From contig OY744464.1 in the NCBI GenBank assembly GCA_963556145.1, positions 5,208,001 through 5,272,000 on the forward strand: a DNA stretch of 64,000 bases, in the 5' to 3' direction. A program made the translations under genes and the position numbers. This document shows positions 12,261 through 23,606 of the stretch, one piece after another. Positions within the stretch are counted from its first letter, which is position 1. The number at the start of each line of letters is the position of its first letter. A model generated the notes under the pieces. It was not told the DNA's origin. It searched no databases and saw only the letters and a list, made by a program, of their open reading frames with translations. Source of the DNA: Hygrocybe punicea (taxonomy: Eukaryota > Basidiomycota > Agaricomycetes > Agaricales > Hygrophoraceae).

Positions 12261-14843
12261 ATGCCTGCACCAATGCCGTTATCGCTGACTCGCAAACATA
12301 GTGGTGTAAAGTCGCGCATCACGTCACACCCAAGCAAAACTCGCATCGTCAGACGACGAGGGAGGGCGAAGGATGCTATTGAAAGTGATGATGAAATTGA
12401 GAGAGAACCGGGAACAGACTCGGACTCAGATGATGACCGGTCGTCAATCGACTCTGCTTCTGACTCACACGCTGAATCCCCTTCCCGACATGGACTTCTT
12501 AATCGCCATTCTCAACCGTCTACACCAAGCACGACACAAAGCCCGGAAGAGGCCAACCGTCTCTCACCGAAGGCGGTAATTATTAATGGTAGCGACGAGT
12601 CAACTTTTTTCGGCAGTGTTCCTGGCAACTGGTCAGAAATGGTTGCAGATGAGAATGCCAACGGTCCGGCCGAACTACCAGTTATCGACTTCGCAGACTT
12701 TGATCAACATGGGATACACCAACATTCACGAAGTTCTCCTCGTTTGCGTAAGACACAGAAAACGCCTAGAAAGCCACAGACCACCCCGGCAACAGCACCT
12801 GTTTCCGTACCGTCTGTACCTTCCTCTGCAAGGGGAGACCAAGATGAACGAGATCGTAGTGAACATTCCGTTACTTCTTCTTCGCGTCAGCCGCTCAATG
12901 GCTCGTCTCCCAAACGCCCCTTGGGTCAAACCGCTCGCCAAGCCTATCAACAGCGGCTAGAGACAGATCCTTCATACGTGCCTACCTTGGGTGAATTCTG
13001 GGGTCATGACGATCGATTGCTCGACAAGGATCTTCGAAGTCTCAGTGGCTGGTGGAGAGGTCGTTGGCAGGGCCGGGGCCGGGGTCGTGGTCGTGGTTTC
13101 GATCGTGGTTTTTCCGCGAGAGGTCGTGGTAGAGGATCTTTTATCGGCAACCCAACCCCTACACTCCCTTTCAACGAGCTTCCCGATAGTGCTGGAGGAA
13201 ATAGCGAGACCTCGCCAGAACCTGACGTCGCGCCGATCGAACAGGCTTGGACTCACGACGGATTCGAAGAGATGAAACGCAGAGATGAACGTTATCGTTC
13301 TCAGGAGCAACCATTTCGTGGACTCAGCAGTCTCCCCGGAAGAGGTTCGTTTGGGCGTGGCCGCGGTGGCTTTCATCGCGGTGGCGTCACACCTTCACCT
13401 TCAAGACCTCTGGCAGGGTTGCATTTCACCAATCCGATTGGACGGTTTTGGTTTGCTATGAAACCTGAAAGGATGTGGACCAAGCAACATGACGCATTTC
13501 TTCACTTCGATCCGGCCATGAAACCACGACTTGGTCAGGGGCCGGCTTTTCGTGTCAAGTTACCAGGAGATCAGGTGCAAATCATCAGAGCAACATTACG
13601 GAGTACTGTTTCAACCCAACAAGTTGCTGCGAAGCCGGCTCCGGCGAGCATATTTGGATCTGAAGATGGAGAGAAAGTGTTTGTCGTTCGCCTTCCTAAT
13701 CGGAATGAGGAGAAGGCGGAGCACAGTCCCGAGAAGGCTGTTCCGGTGGAGGAACCAATCAGAACTGCGGTAGAGCCACTGATCGACGATATCTTCACGG
13801 TCAGACCGCGGCTCATAGATAGGACGTCACTACCAGCGGTATTTGCGGTCAATGGTACCCTGGCTGCAGCAAACACTCAGGGTATCCATCCTACGCAAGG
13901 CAATCACACAGATTCTGCTGGGTCGTCTATCTTACCAGCCCAACAGCAGTTGGAGCAGCTTTCAATGGAACGGTCGCAAACGGAGCCTGCAAACCCGTCG
14001 CGGTGGAGTCAAACTGAGGAAGCTGTTATGCGGCACCCCCCAACAGGGAGTGATAATCAACAAGAGTCACCCACCGCCCAAGTTCGCCCTTCGCACACCG
14101 TCCTACCGCCATTACAGACTGTTTTCACCCCTGTACCACGGAATTCGCCTTCGTTCAGTTCTCCCTTTGCGTATGGGCCGGCCTTGCCTCCTGGTATTGC
14201 AATGAATCAACACGGCATGCCTTATGAATTGTCCACCGGTCGTGCGGTGTATCTGCAGCCTCCACCGCCACCGATGTATAACCCCCGTCCAGTCATGCAC
14301 TCCCATTTGCCATCTCCCAACGTTTTTGTTCCTGGGCACATGCACCATCATTCCACCGTCTCGCCAGACTTCCTTTCACAGCCCCCTTCGCATTCACCTC
14401 CAGTCAATGGGTTCATTGATCCGTCATCTGGCACGCCGATCTTTTCCCTCCCCCGCAGCTCGCGTGTCGAGATTCGCGCTCCCGCTGAACAGTCGGACGG
14501 CAAGGGGCCAACCAAGTCGTTTGTGCGTAGACCCTCGGGGTTGCGGACTACCGCAGCCGCCTTTGAACCGGTGAACTCTGGAGACGATGGCCATCAGAGT
14601 CATTTTACGGATGAAATTGGTGGTGCTGCATACTCCTCTGCGGCAGTTGATGATCGCGAGTCCTTAGGCGACGTTCAGAACCAGCATGCTGTTGATCCAG
14701 CGGTTATGACCTACCCGTTCTACCAGCAGCAATATTATTATCCGGAGGCGTACGGCTATTCACCATACATGGACATGTCCCAGGTTGCGCCGTATGAGAT
14801 TTACGCTGACCCACGCAGTACTCAATCAACGGTGTACTACTGA
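12261..14843 (+). CDS. Btz-domain protein, CASC3/Barentsz-like exon junction component
   Basis: Single-exon protein of 860 residues. After an acidic, basic-patterned N-terminus (RIVRRRGRAKDA, then a D/S/E run) comes a region typical of the Btz (eIF4A-III-binding) domain: DPSYVPTLGEFWGHDDR, an RGG-like block (WQGRGRGRGRGFDRGF and further GRGRG), and later WTHDGFEEMKRRDERYR. This layout of a Phe/Trp-rich strip, an RG stretch and W-x-H-D matches CASC3/MLN51, which clamps eIF4AIII on spliced mRNA. The C-terminal half is Pro/Gln/Ser-rich and ends with Tyr-rich segments (QQQYYYPEAYGYSPY). The family expectation is a disordered protein with one short folded binding strip. THOC3, another mRNP factor, lies two genes away. 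The link to the exon junction complex is inferred from the domain. Confidence 0.82.
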   Translation: MPAPMPLSLTRKHSGVKSRITSHPSKTRIVRRRGRAKDAIESDDEIEREPGTDSDSDDDRSSIDSASDSHAESPSRHGLLNRHSQPSTPSTTQSPEEANRLSPKAVIINGSDESTFFGSVPGNWSEMVADENANGPAELPVIDFADFDQHGIHQHSRSSPRLRKTQKTPRKPQTTPATAPVSVPSVPSSARGDQDERDRSEHSVTSSSRQPLNGSSPKRPLGQTARQAYQQRLETDPSYVPTLGEFWGHDDRLLDKDLRSLSGWWRGRWQGRGRGRGRGFDRGFSARGRGRGSFIGNPTPTLPFNELPDSAGGNSETSPEPDVAPIEQAWTHDGFEEMKRRDERYRSQEQPFRGLSSLPGRGSFGRGRGGFHRGGVTPSPSRPLAGLHFTNPIGRFWFAMKPERMWTKQHDAFLHFDPAMKPRLGQGPAFRVKLPGDQVQIIRATLRSTVSTQQVAAKPAPASIFGSEDGEKVFVVRLPNRNEEKAEHSPEKAVPVEEPIRTAVEPLIDDIFTVRPRLIDRTSLPAVFAVNGTLAAANTQGIHPTQGNHTDSAGSSILPAQQQLEQLSMERSQTEPANPSRWSQTEEAVMRHPPTGSDNQQESPTAQVRPSHTVLPPLQTVFTPVPRNSPSFSSPFAYGPALPPGIAMNQHGMPYELSTGRAVYLQPPPPPMYNPRPVMHSHLPSPNVFVPGHMHHHSTVSPDFLSQPPSHSPPVNGFIDPSSGTPIFSLPRSSRVEIRAPAEQSDGKGPTKSFVRRPSGLRTTAAAFEPVNSGDDGHQSHFTDEIGGAAYSSAAVDDRESLGDVQNQHAVDPAVMTYPFYQQQYYYPEAYGYSPYMDMSQVAPYEIYADPRSTQSTVYY

Positions 14844-15200
14844 TTCGTCCCCATTCCTTGGTCGGTTTGTTGTATATCCCTTTCTGTTCTTGGTATATAG
14901 TGCACAGCGTCATGAAATTCATGATCTCTCCACATCACAAAGACTGGTACCGTATCACGTTCAATATCTTTCATTCTTGCAATAAACGTACTGAAGATTC
15001 AATTAGTGCAGAAACCTATTCTAGCCATCGCGATCAGTCGCTCCCGACCTTACTTATTGCTATCCAGATTGTTGTTCCATGCTTTTTTGCTCCCGTTAGC
15101 ACCTGATGATTCTTGTGAACTCCTCCAACATTAGGAGAGAACACTGACGAAGGCATGTATAAGTAGTAGCAATATACATCGCGTTTGTTCATTCATTCGC
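14844..15200. other. Convergent 3' region between the Btz and panB genes
   Basis: 357 bp between facing stop codons. It probably holds the two 3' UTRs; I see no further gene. Confidence 0.5.
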
Positions 15201-16233
15201 CTACCTTATCTCGTGCCCAGACTGCTTTTCTGCCTTCAGTAACTTCTCCCATTCCCCGGGATCCATGCTGTAGCTCTCTCTATGCACATCTGGGAACTCG
15301 CCGTTCCTTACAGCATCTACGAATGCTCGTACCGCCTTCTCCCGCTCGGTGTGCACATCTGCGAAGTGTCGAGCAAACTTGGCCTTGTGGCCAGACCAGG
15401 TTCCAAGAACATCATCCCAAACGAGAACCTGTTCAAAAATTCTTTCGTGTTCATTCCGCGGGTAGGAAAAAATCATGGGGCACCTGACCACTGGTCCCTG
15501 GGCCTGCACCAATCCCAATCGTCGGGATATTGAGTCTGGATGTTATGTATGTGCCAAGCTGATGAGGGATGGCCTCGAGGACAATGGAAAATGCGCCGGC
15601 AGCTTCGAGCGCCAATGCAGCACGTAAGACATGTCTAGCAGACTGAGAGTCTCTACCCTGCACTTTGTAACCCGAGAACGCTGTATGTCGCTGGGGCATC
15701 AATCCCACATGCGCCATGACCGGAATTCCCATCTTCGTTAGCTTGCTAACACAGTCCACCACTTCCTCGCCGCCTTCCATCTTGACGCCTTCGACACCGC
15801 CCTCCTGAATGAGTTTCACAGCATTTCGAATGCCATCCTCAGGGCAGGTGTGATACGACCCGAACGGCATGTCCGCTACTAGGAGGGAAGACGTGGTCCC
15901 ACGCGCGACGGCGCGAGAGTGGTGAATCATTTCTTGCAGAGTGAGCTGAGTGGTTGAATGATAGCCCAAGCAGACTTGCGCTAGAGAGTCGCCCACAAGG
16001 GTTATATCAACCCCGCAAGCCGAGCAGGCGAGTGCGCCGGGATAGTCGTAGGCTGTTAGCATTGTTATGGGTGTGCGAGCGAGCCGGCGGTCATGTAAGG
16101 ATTGAATTGTAACCTTGTTGCGGGCTGTGGATTCGGAAGGGGCGAGGAAGTGTCGTGTACGAATGTGATGACCAGACCATCGCGAAGCAGGTTTTACGTT
16201 GAAAAAAAAGGCCATTCCGAGTCGATCCTGCAT
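15201..16233 (-). CDS. panB: 3-methyl-2-oxobutanoate (ketopantoate) hydroxymethyltransferase
   Basis: First committed enzyme of pantothenate (vitamin B5/CoA) synthesis. It transfers a hydroxymethyl group from methylene-tetrahydrofolate to ketoisovalerate, with a Mg ion held by a TIM-barrel. Visible motifs in order are ITMLTAYDYP, VDITLVGDSLAQVCLGY, VADMPFGSYHTCPE, GVEGVKMEGGEE, GIPVMAHVGLMPQ and IPTIGIGAGPGTSGQ, followed by the C-terminal VLVWDDVLG. One 55-bp intron (15483-15429) lies exactly between the last two motifs. Exons 16233-15484 and 15428-15201 give 325 residues, a normal eukaryotic length. The first about 45 residues are rich in Arg, His and Ser (for example SRWSGHHIRTRHFLAPSE) and may be a mitochondrial targeting sequence. 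Met 16233 or Met 16215 could start it. Confidence 0.96.
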
Positions 16234-16557
16234 TCAGCGTCGTTCATGTCGTCTGCAAAAACAAAAAACAAAAATAACACGTGAGAGATTGCCACCGGGG
16301 ACTGAGCAAACCACCGCGACCCTTTCTAGATCTGGCAAGCTGCCAGTGCTACTCTGCCGTGCTGGTCTGTACGTCTGCTGGTCTTGCTGGCAGCTTCTTT
16401 CAAGGTGTTGAACGGGAAACTAGATTTCAAGTAATTATGACTGTTAGTGATAAATAAATAAATAAATAACTATGGCTGAGTCACCATTTGTGGCTCCCCA
16501 CCACTCTCTCGTCCTCCCCTCGAGAACTTCCCCGCTACCCTCTTCGGCAATATTTCA
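16234..16557. promoter_or_regulatory. Divergent promoter between panB and TFIIB, with a TAAA microsatellite
   Basis: 324 bp between two head-to-head starts. It contains a tetranucleotide run of TAAA units at about 16451-16469, 90 bp before the TFIIB start, and a second A-rich tract near 16255-16275. Such A-rich tracts can exclude nucleosomes; the regulatory role is inferred. Confidence 0.45.
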
Positions 16558-17662
16558 ATGGCATACTCGCAACCTTTCCCCCTTGCTGCACCAAAGAGTA
16601 TCCAACAGCCGTCTTTCGGGCCAGATCTCGCCGTTCGTCTCATCTGCCCTGAATGCAGAGATCCAAACCCGAATATTGTTGAGGAGTTTGGTAGCGGAGA
16701 TCTCGTTTGTGGGACATGTGGGCTGGTGCTGGGTGACCGCATCGTCGATACCAGGAGTGAATGGCGTGTAGGTTTGGTTTCCTTGACATCTCCTTTTCAC
16801 CCCATGCCTTCTGCATTCTTTTCAGACTTTTGCTAACGACGAAGGAGACGATCCTTCTCGTGTTGGTGCTGCATCAGACCCCTTGATGGAGGGCATGGAG
16901 CAGCTGGACACCGTCATCAGCTTTCGTGATGGGGGCTCAGGCATTGCACGCGAGCTGCAACGCGCGGCATCGCGCTCCCAAAGCAGTCGTGCCGAACGAA
17001 ACCTTCTCACTGCGTTCCGCGACATCTCCAGCTGGTGCGATCAGTTCTCCCTCCCAAAAACCATCAGCGATATAGCCAAGCAGCTCTATAAGCGCTCGGA
17101 CGAAGAAAAACTTCTGCGTGGGAAGCCACTCGAGGCAGTCATCGCTGCGTGTATCTTCATTGCTTGCCGCCAAGCGCATGTGCCACGGACTTTCCGCGAG
17201 ATATGCAACTTGACGCACGTTTCGAAGAAGACGCTCGGACAGTGCTACAAGGCGCTCGAGCAGGCTTTCAACCTGACACCAGGGGCTTCGGCCCACAGCG
17301 CCGCTCCGGCACCCTCTACTGGCCCCGAAACTCTCCTCGTGCGGTATTGCAATCATCTCGATTTGCCACCGAACGTGCAGTCAATCTGCGGGGATATTAT
17401 TGTTGCCGCCCGAAATCACGGCATCGCAGATGGCAGAAGTCCGGTTTCTATCGCCGGTGGTGCCATTTACTTCACATGTCATTTGTTGGGTAAGGTGAAA
17501 TCGGCTAGGGATATCGGCGCTGTCGCAGGGGTCAGTGAGGGTACAATCAAACTCGTTTATCGTTTATACTATGCAGAGAGGGAGAAACTGGTCAAGGAAG
17601 AGTGGATCAAGGATGGCCGAGCAGTGATCGAGAGGTTACCAATTGACCAGTCCACCAGGTAG
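16558..17662 (+). CDS. SUA7: Transcription initiation factor IIB (TFIIB)
   Basis: General RNA polymerase II factor that bridges TBP-DNA and the polymerase and helps set the start site. Exons 16558-16767 and 16826-17662 are joined by a 58-bp GT-AG intron and give 348 residues, the usual length. The zinc ribbon (CPEC about residue 31, CGTC about residue 52) is followed by the conserved B-finger/reader region, which the intron splits between DTRSEWR and TFANDEGDDPSRVG. Two cyclin-like repeats follow: the first with SDEEKLLRGKPLEAVIAAC and the TFREIC stretch, the second with RSPVSIAGGAIYFTCHL and VAGVSEGTIKLVYR. All zinc Cys are present. The gene faces panB head to head, and its stop lies 101 bp from the RRS1 stop. 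Confidence 0.97.
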
Positions 17663-17763
17663 ATCGATTGGGTCTATTTTCAGGACTAATATTTGACTGT
17701 ATCATGTTCACCGTCAATGTAAAGTCCGTACTACCTGCATCGTGAGTGATACAGAAAGTCAAA

Positions 17764-18957
17764 CTATCGTTTTCGTCCTCCACCTCCGCCTCCGCCTCCC
17801 CCACGTCCTCGTCGTCCTCCCCTTGCCTCTCGTCCTCCTGATGCTTCTCTTCCAAGAGCAATTCCACCTCTGCCTCTGCTTGCAAACCGCACCGCCTTCC
17901 GAACATTCAATACACTTTCGCTTTCGATAGGCTCTTTCCGCATTTTTTTGGCATCACTGTCCAATTTAGCGATGAGTGCCAAAGAGGTTTGTTTCTCGCT
18001 TTCGACGAGTGCTTCAGTCGGTTCAAACTGGTGGGGTTTTCGGTCGGACAACGTCACTTCGATTGTTAAAAACTGGCTTGGCTGACCTTCCGTTTCACTC
18101 CCCTCATTTTCTTTTCTCCTTCAAGTTTCTTATCGAACCTACCCATGCTGGCAGTGCTGATACGTGTAGTCGCAAGCGTCTTTTCAATTTCTGTTTGGCG
18201 TTGGATGGGCGCCGTCCGAGAGACGTTCTGCAATCGCTGTCGTTCGTTTTTGGCGACCCTCGCTTTTCGTTCGTTGCGAGCGACCTTGGCCGGGTCATAA
18301 TCGGCGTCTATGCATAATGGCGTCAGCGAAAAAAAAAAAAAGATGGTTCGGATGAGTATATCTTATATTCACCAGCGTTCAGAGGCACCTCTGTGAGCCA
18401 CTGATCTTCCGTCTGCTTGTTCTTTCCGTCGCGACCCCACCTGTTGATCCAGTCCTGCCGTTCCTCATCCCACACTTTCTTGTCACGGACTTTGTGTTGA
18501 ATACCCTTGGTAGCCGCAAAGCGTTCCCATTTTGTGGGAAGTTTTGGCTTTGGGAGCGGCTTCGCACGTGGAAGTTGTGTGGTGGGGGCGGGTAGCTGGG
18601 CTAGTGGTCCATCAGGAGAAGAAATTGTCGGGAGGGAAAAGAGGGAGGTAAGTAGGGCCTGTATGCCGTCTCTTGCCGTAGATAATAGGTATTCTTCACG
18701 GTTGGAACTGTAGTAGTGAACTAAGTAAGGGGGGAACACAGGTAAATCGCCGTCAATGAACATGCTTACTTGTAGCCCTCCTCGTCTACTGGGTTAGGAT
18801 CCGTAACTGTCAGGAATCCCGCATCCACGTCCAGTGGGGTGTCCTTCTCGACTGTTGTGGTTTGACTGAACAACCTGGTGTTAGGATAAAGGATTGTATG
18901 TTAATGAAACGTTTACAATTTTGCAGCATGAGAGGCAAGGATATTTGAGACGTCCAT
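17764..18957 (-). CDS. RRS1: Ribosome biogenesis regulatory protein RRS1
   Basis: Nucleolar factor that, with Rpf2, brings the 5S RNP into the pre-60S particle. The start at 18957 gives MDVSNILASHAAKL. A 44-bp intron then leads to QTTTVEKDTPLDVDAGFLT and DPNPVDEEGYK, and the next exon has LPTKWERFAATKGI and RDKKVWDEERQDWINRWGRDG, the hallmark block of RRS1. A later intron (about 18300-18370, holding a 13-base A/T run) leads to DADYDPAKVARNERKARVAKNE, an arginine/lysine-rich segment of the usual type. The C-terminus is an RG-rich tail (SRGRGG, then a run of nine Gly followed by RKR). The order of motifs matches the family. The Gly run is a low-complexity end that may vary between strains. Confidence 0.92.
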
Positions 18958-19080
18958 TCGAGTGAGAATAAAAACACTTTTATTACAGTAATAAATATTA
19001 GATTTGTTCTGGCTGAGTTTAAAATTAAGGCCGCGATATCATAGATAAGTGTTAACATTTAAACTCAGTCACCACCCATG

Positions 19081-20710
19081 CTAGTCGTCATCCCTGAAAA
19101 GCTCTCGTTCCCGTGCATTGAGACAATACGGCCCAAATTGGTAGTCTCTCGCAATGACTCTTGTCCTAGATGGAACCGGAACCGTAATTTCTATCGGATC
19201 CGCTGCTACCATTTCGGCCGAAGGTAAAAGGGCCACCGCAGCCAGTGGTAGCTTTGATTAGGAATGTTGTTTTGCATACTATAATATCACGACATTGGAT
19301 GGCTTACCTCGGTTGTAATCTGAGTGCTGGCCGTGTGCGATTGCTCCCATTGCCACTCTCCCAATGATACCCGACCGAGATCATGGGATTTCATCCGTTC
19401 CCGTAGGTTTACTCGAGAGTTCAATGTTCGCAATAAACCAATGGTATATAGCTTCCCGGTTGTAAGAACGAACAGCCGCACAAGATGGTACTTTGAATGC
19501 TGTGGGATTTATGATCGGGTGAGAGGAAGCAAGAATTGGGAAAGCATCAGACTGACCGGGTTGGCATGGTATATGGATACCGCTGTGACCATAAATGCGG
19601 AAGGCAACGCAGCAGACTCCCAGGTGATCGCAATCACACGATACAGAACTTTATCACTCTCTATCAAACCAATTCTTGACCGCCAGAGATAGAATACTAC
19701 TGCAGCATAGAGTGAGTCACTCCGAATGTAAATGAGGGGCGCCGCACAAGTAGTGGTTATTGATATGTCAAGCACTGGTTGATGAAATGAGTATGTATAG
19801 GCCGGATGTTGGTAAAAGCACTAGCACCTAATGATCCAAATATCCAATATGTGAAGGCCACAATGGTCTGGAATTTTTAGTCATCAGCTAACAATCCCTT
19901 CGTCCAACGCAGAAAACAAGTTCAGCACTAACACTCGGAAAAAGGTCTCGACTAGTCCTCAAGGTCTATATAGTTCGTTGCTTCATTCAGGCAAAGACGA
20001 AGCCTGAGTACGCATGCAAGTTCTTACATCTTGGCCTAGCGATGACGTGTTGGTCACTTTTTGAACCGCGACAGCCTATGAATAAATATCAGGATCAGCA
20101 GCTACCAGAAATTCTACTGCCACATTACCAAATATACGTTCGCGACCAAGATCGTCAGGGACAAAAAGGCTAACGGTAACAAAACCCAATTATTTTTGTT
20201 CGTAACCTAGGCGGAACGACAAGGTGTCAAATTTTCCTTGGATACTGGAGGTAAAGCATCTGCACACCTTCCAGCATCTTCGGATGAAGAAGGCCTCACA
20301 GAGCGAGCAGATCAAACCGTTGAGAAAAATATCGGACCATTGCCAGGAACTCATCCACTAATGAAGGTGCATTGGTTTTCGCGAGGGGAAGAAGTTTTTG
20401 CTGCGTACCCATTGTTCTGGATTCAATATCAATCGCCAGACTTTGTAGTCCTCCAGTACCGTTTGGAATCTAAAATGTTGATCCCGTCAATGATAGGGAC
20501 ACAAACATAGTCTTCTGCCCCTCACATTACAAGCATAACTAGGCTTACGACGAATATTCGCTTACGCCGTGAGTCGTCATGATAATCTTCCCAATACTTG
20601 AACCATTGTGTCAGAATGACACCTTGTACGAATGATTGCAAAAATCCGTCCAAAAGGATAGTGCCGGGAATATGACCCGCGGGTGCATCCATGGATGGAG
20701 AAGGAAACAA
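19081..20710 (-). CDS. DUF6534-like multi-span membrane protein, unknown function
   Basis: Belongs by pattern to the large agaric family of seven-span proteins now called DUF6534. The start at 20710 (or the inner Met at 20692, MDAPAGHIPGTILLDGFL) leads directly into the first membrane helix (SFVQGVILTQWFKYWEDY) and then RRKRIFVVSLVMLVM. Later exons read TVLEDYKVW, FLNGLICSLCEAFFIRRCW, a helix with LPLAFLSLTILVANVYL, then VVFYLWRSRIGL followed by VLYRVIAITWESAALPSA, which is the conserved C-terminal helix pair of the family. The last exon has a soluble tail ending NARERELFRDDD at 19081. Six or seven introns of about 50-60 bp split the gene; I did not fix all borders. The family has no established function. 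Confidence 0.72.
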
Positions 20711-21051
20711 AGTAAGAGACTCACCTGGGCATCTAGTGAAGATTCAGACGAGGGCTAACAGTTTCAATATGGTCTGAAGTGAAACGTTACAGTTCCTGCA
20801 CGGAAACGTCCGGCGTAGTGAAATAGACAAGTACGCCATGATGTTGATGTATTGACATGTGGACTTTTCAATATAAATGACTCGCCCGATTTCAATGGCG
20901 ATCGATACAATTGAGCTTGGTGCGTCAGCCCCAACTTTGCGTAAACAGATCAATATGATTAAAGTGGGTTGTTCCTGGACGTACTAATCAAGAAAGAACA
21001 TGATAACAAACAAAGCAATTGGAAGGGCTCTGATGAGTGGAATACGCTGTT
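20711..21051. other. Short intergenic region, no gene seen
   Basis: 341 bp between the DUF6534-like start and the next minus-strand stop. A 69-codon minus frame (20744-20953) has no features I recognise and is probably leader sequence of the downstream gene. Confidence 0.4.
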
Positions 21052-22755
21052 TCAACCACCCTGCTGGCCTACATTATTGCGGAGGAGATTCCATGTTGCA
21101 GGATGCTCGTCGGTACAATGTTGTATTAGTTCGTCCAGCGTGGCTTTCACAAATGGTTTTGGAGCCTCCGAAACAAGTCCTTCTTTGAACCGGAGACTGT
21201 TCGGCACAAGAATCAGATGGACCGGATGGCGAAAAAAGAAATGTAAACTGACTTGCAAACTCGGCACGACTGCCTGCCGTCTTCGTTGTCGTCTTCTTCC
21301 ATGATAATAGCTACACAGCTTTCTGGGAGCCGTAGACCGTCAGAATCCACCTCTATCACCTCGTCCTCGCTCTCCTCAGAACTCTCATATAATTGGAGGG
21401 CTGGTTTGGTTTCAACAGGATCTGTGTGGAGGTCGTCTTCCTGCATTTGTAAACGAGGTTTCTTGCGAGATGAATCACATTCTGTGGGAATGGAAGTCCC
21501 AGCCGTCAAATCTGCAGTGAAAATGGTTGAATCAACGGGTGTGAGGGCCTCAACAGCTTCCAGTGGGCTCGATTGAGTCCCTGGAGACATTTCAGGCGTT
21601 GGCGGGGTTAATGATTTCCGTTTGTACGAAGAATGCTGGGGAACGGTATAAAGAGAAGAGTCCCGGGGGTGGAACGCGGTGTTTAGTGGTGGCTGTGAAA
21701 GAACTGTAGGAGGGGCGGTTTGGATGGTCTTCACTTGAATCTGCTTTGGTATAGTAGGATACTCGTAATGCGCAAGCACCGGCGGGGCGGAAGTCGGTGC
21801 GGGTAACCCTGAAGTGGATGTTGATCGGGTATCGACTGAAATGGGATGAGGTGCTCTGGACAACGTTGACGGCGCGGCGGAAGGGTCATATAACATAGGC
21901 GGATCTGGGTGTGACCCCTGCGCCCTCAGTGCGGGGCCTGAACTTCTCCGTAAGACAGACGCAGAGGACGCAGTAGGGATTGTGGAAATACTGGGGGCAT
22001 GAATCGGCGCGGGGGCGGGGATGCGTACAGTGTTTGGGATATTCTGAATTGAATTCTGTCATTTACGGCAGTCTCGTGAGCACAGGCCAATATACCTGAG
22101 ATTTCCGATCAGGGTGACCGCCCTGCTGCATAAGAAACTTGAAAAAAAGGAATATGATAACGGCAAAGGACGTACTTTTACGCTGAACGTAGTCATGCTC
22201 GCACCTTTATGATAACAATTCCACGTTTACACAACAAAGGACGAGAAATTTTGTTTTCTTACCTGTGGGCCCCGAGTGAGGACTAACTTTCTGCGATTGC
22301 GAACACTGTGATTGCAGGAGGGCAATTTCGTTCAACGCACCCCGATGCAACTCCTGCAACTGGTTGTAATCTGACACGGTTCTTTTATACCGATCCAGAA
22401 TTGCGCCATAATGCTGTGACCAAGTGCTGCGTTCCTCTGAAAGGATGCGCACCTTCTCATTCAACTCTTTCCATTGCTGAGCTCTGGCAGATTCGGGTGT
22501 GGCTAGAAACTTGGCGGAGTCCTGGTGAAAAGCCACCATCTTCACGAGGCGACAATTGTCCTGGTAGAGTTTCGTATTTTCGGCTCTATATTGTGCATTG
22601 AGCTGCTCCGACTTTTGTAATCGGAGCGGCATGCCCGGGAAGTAGCCAAGCTCGCTGAGGCAGCCATTGGCGGTGGCGGACAAAACCTCTACGACTTGAC
22701 CTCTCAGGTTTTCGATGTCGGAGTTAACCCTGCGCGAGCAAGCGATGTCAGACAT
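21052..22755 (-). CDS. Coiled-coil protein with C-terminal putative zinc-binding motif, unknown function
   Basis: I do not recognise a named family. The first exon from 22755 (MSDIACSRRVNSDIENLRGQ) is mostly helical and coiled-coil-like, with the heptad-rich stretch AQQWKELNEKVRILSEER. Introns near 22000-22260 lead to a long Pro/Ser/Thr-rich, probably disordered exon (21896-21250) with a basic patch (SSRKKPRLQMQED) that may be a nuclear localisation signal, then an acidic run (SSEESEDEVIEVDSDG). A GT-AG intron of about 65 bp separates CRVCK from a last exon containing KPFVKATLDELIQHCTDEH. Together these give C-x2-C and H-x5-H, spaced like a single zinc finger. The layout suggests a nuclear, perhaps chromatin-bound protein; that is inference. 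Confidence 0.65.
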
Positions 22756-23002
22756 ATTGATGGGAAATGAATGAAAAAAAAAACATCAAAAATCACGTAG
22801 AGCACTCTGCTGTTGAAACCTGCTGGGAGGAAGACACGCTCATGCCAGTGGTTGGTCAAGGAATAAGAGAAAAGTCTATACTAGACACGTGATGCCGACA
22901 TGGTGAGCTACTGGCTACTAGTACTAACCGCCGCTGATGACTACTGGAGCACTTCGAGCGGGGAAAATGTCCAGTACACAGTATAAAGAACAATCCATTC
23001 TT

Positions 23003-23606
23003 TCACTCAGCGACCAACGAGTCGTATGATGGCGGACGAGGAAAGTACGGGGGCGGTGGGTGCCGTTGCAAAGCCGAGCGTTGTAATGCAGTTTGGGCCA
23101 ACTCCTGCATCTCCCTTTCTAATTGATGGCGATTCACCAGAGCCGCAATGCGATCACGATGAGGCGTTTTCTTGTAGCTGTATGCGCAACGCATGAGACT
23201 TAGAAAGAAGGCCAAGCAGGCTACGCCTGCCAGAGATGCGAAAACTATAGTAATCGAAGCCTGACGATGCGATGGAGCGTGATGTAGTGGTGTTGAGGTG
23301 GGGGGTGGAGGTGGAATACCATGTGATATGGTGGTCGGGAATGCAGGAGATAAAGCAGTGAAGTGCGGTGCAGTATATAGGCGAGAAGAGACGGGATGTG
23401 GGTTGGCGTGCGTCGGTGACGTTGCATGAGAAGAGGTGTGAGGATCGCTGGTCTCCGTGGTGTCGAAAGCCGAGTGGGAGGGTGGAGAAGCCAGAGATCT
23501 GAAATGACAATTCGTTCAACGGATATGGGATATAAAATTAGGATTCTTACCGGAAAAGAAGAGAAAAGAGCAGGCAACAGAAGAAGTACTGAAGAGACAA
23601 GTGCAT
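23003..23606 (-). CDS. Small single-pass membrane protein with two PPxY motifs in its cytosolic tail
   Basis: The start at 23606 (MHLSLQYFFCCLLFSLLF) gives a signal peptide and, after a GT-AG intron of about 53 bp, continues in phase with RSLASPPSHSAF. The upstream Met at 23613 would enter the other frame. A Ser/Thr/Pro/His-rich outer region of about 90 residues follows (including HGIPPPPPTSTPLHHAPSH), then one membrane helix (ASITIVFASLAGVACLAFFL). The basic cytosolic tail carries a helical stretch (HQLEREMQELAQTALQ) and ends with PPPPYFPRPPSYDSLVAE. PPPY and PPSY are both PPxY motifs, the ligands of WW domains of Nedd4/Rsp5 ubiquitin ligases. By analogy it could be an Rsp5 adaptor or a sorted cargo. 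The family is unknown to me. Confidence 0.6.

Noticed and set aside
20238..20510. Plus-strand frame of 90 codons
   Set aside because: It lies opposite exons and introns of the DUF6534-like gene, whose helices and junctions are recognisable on the minus strand.
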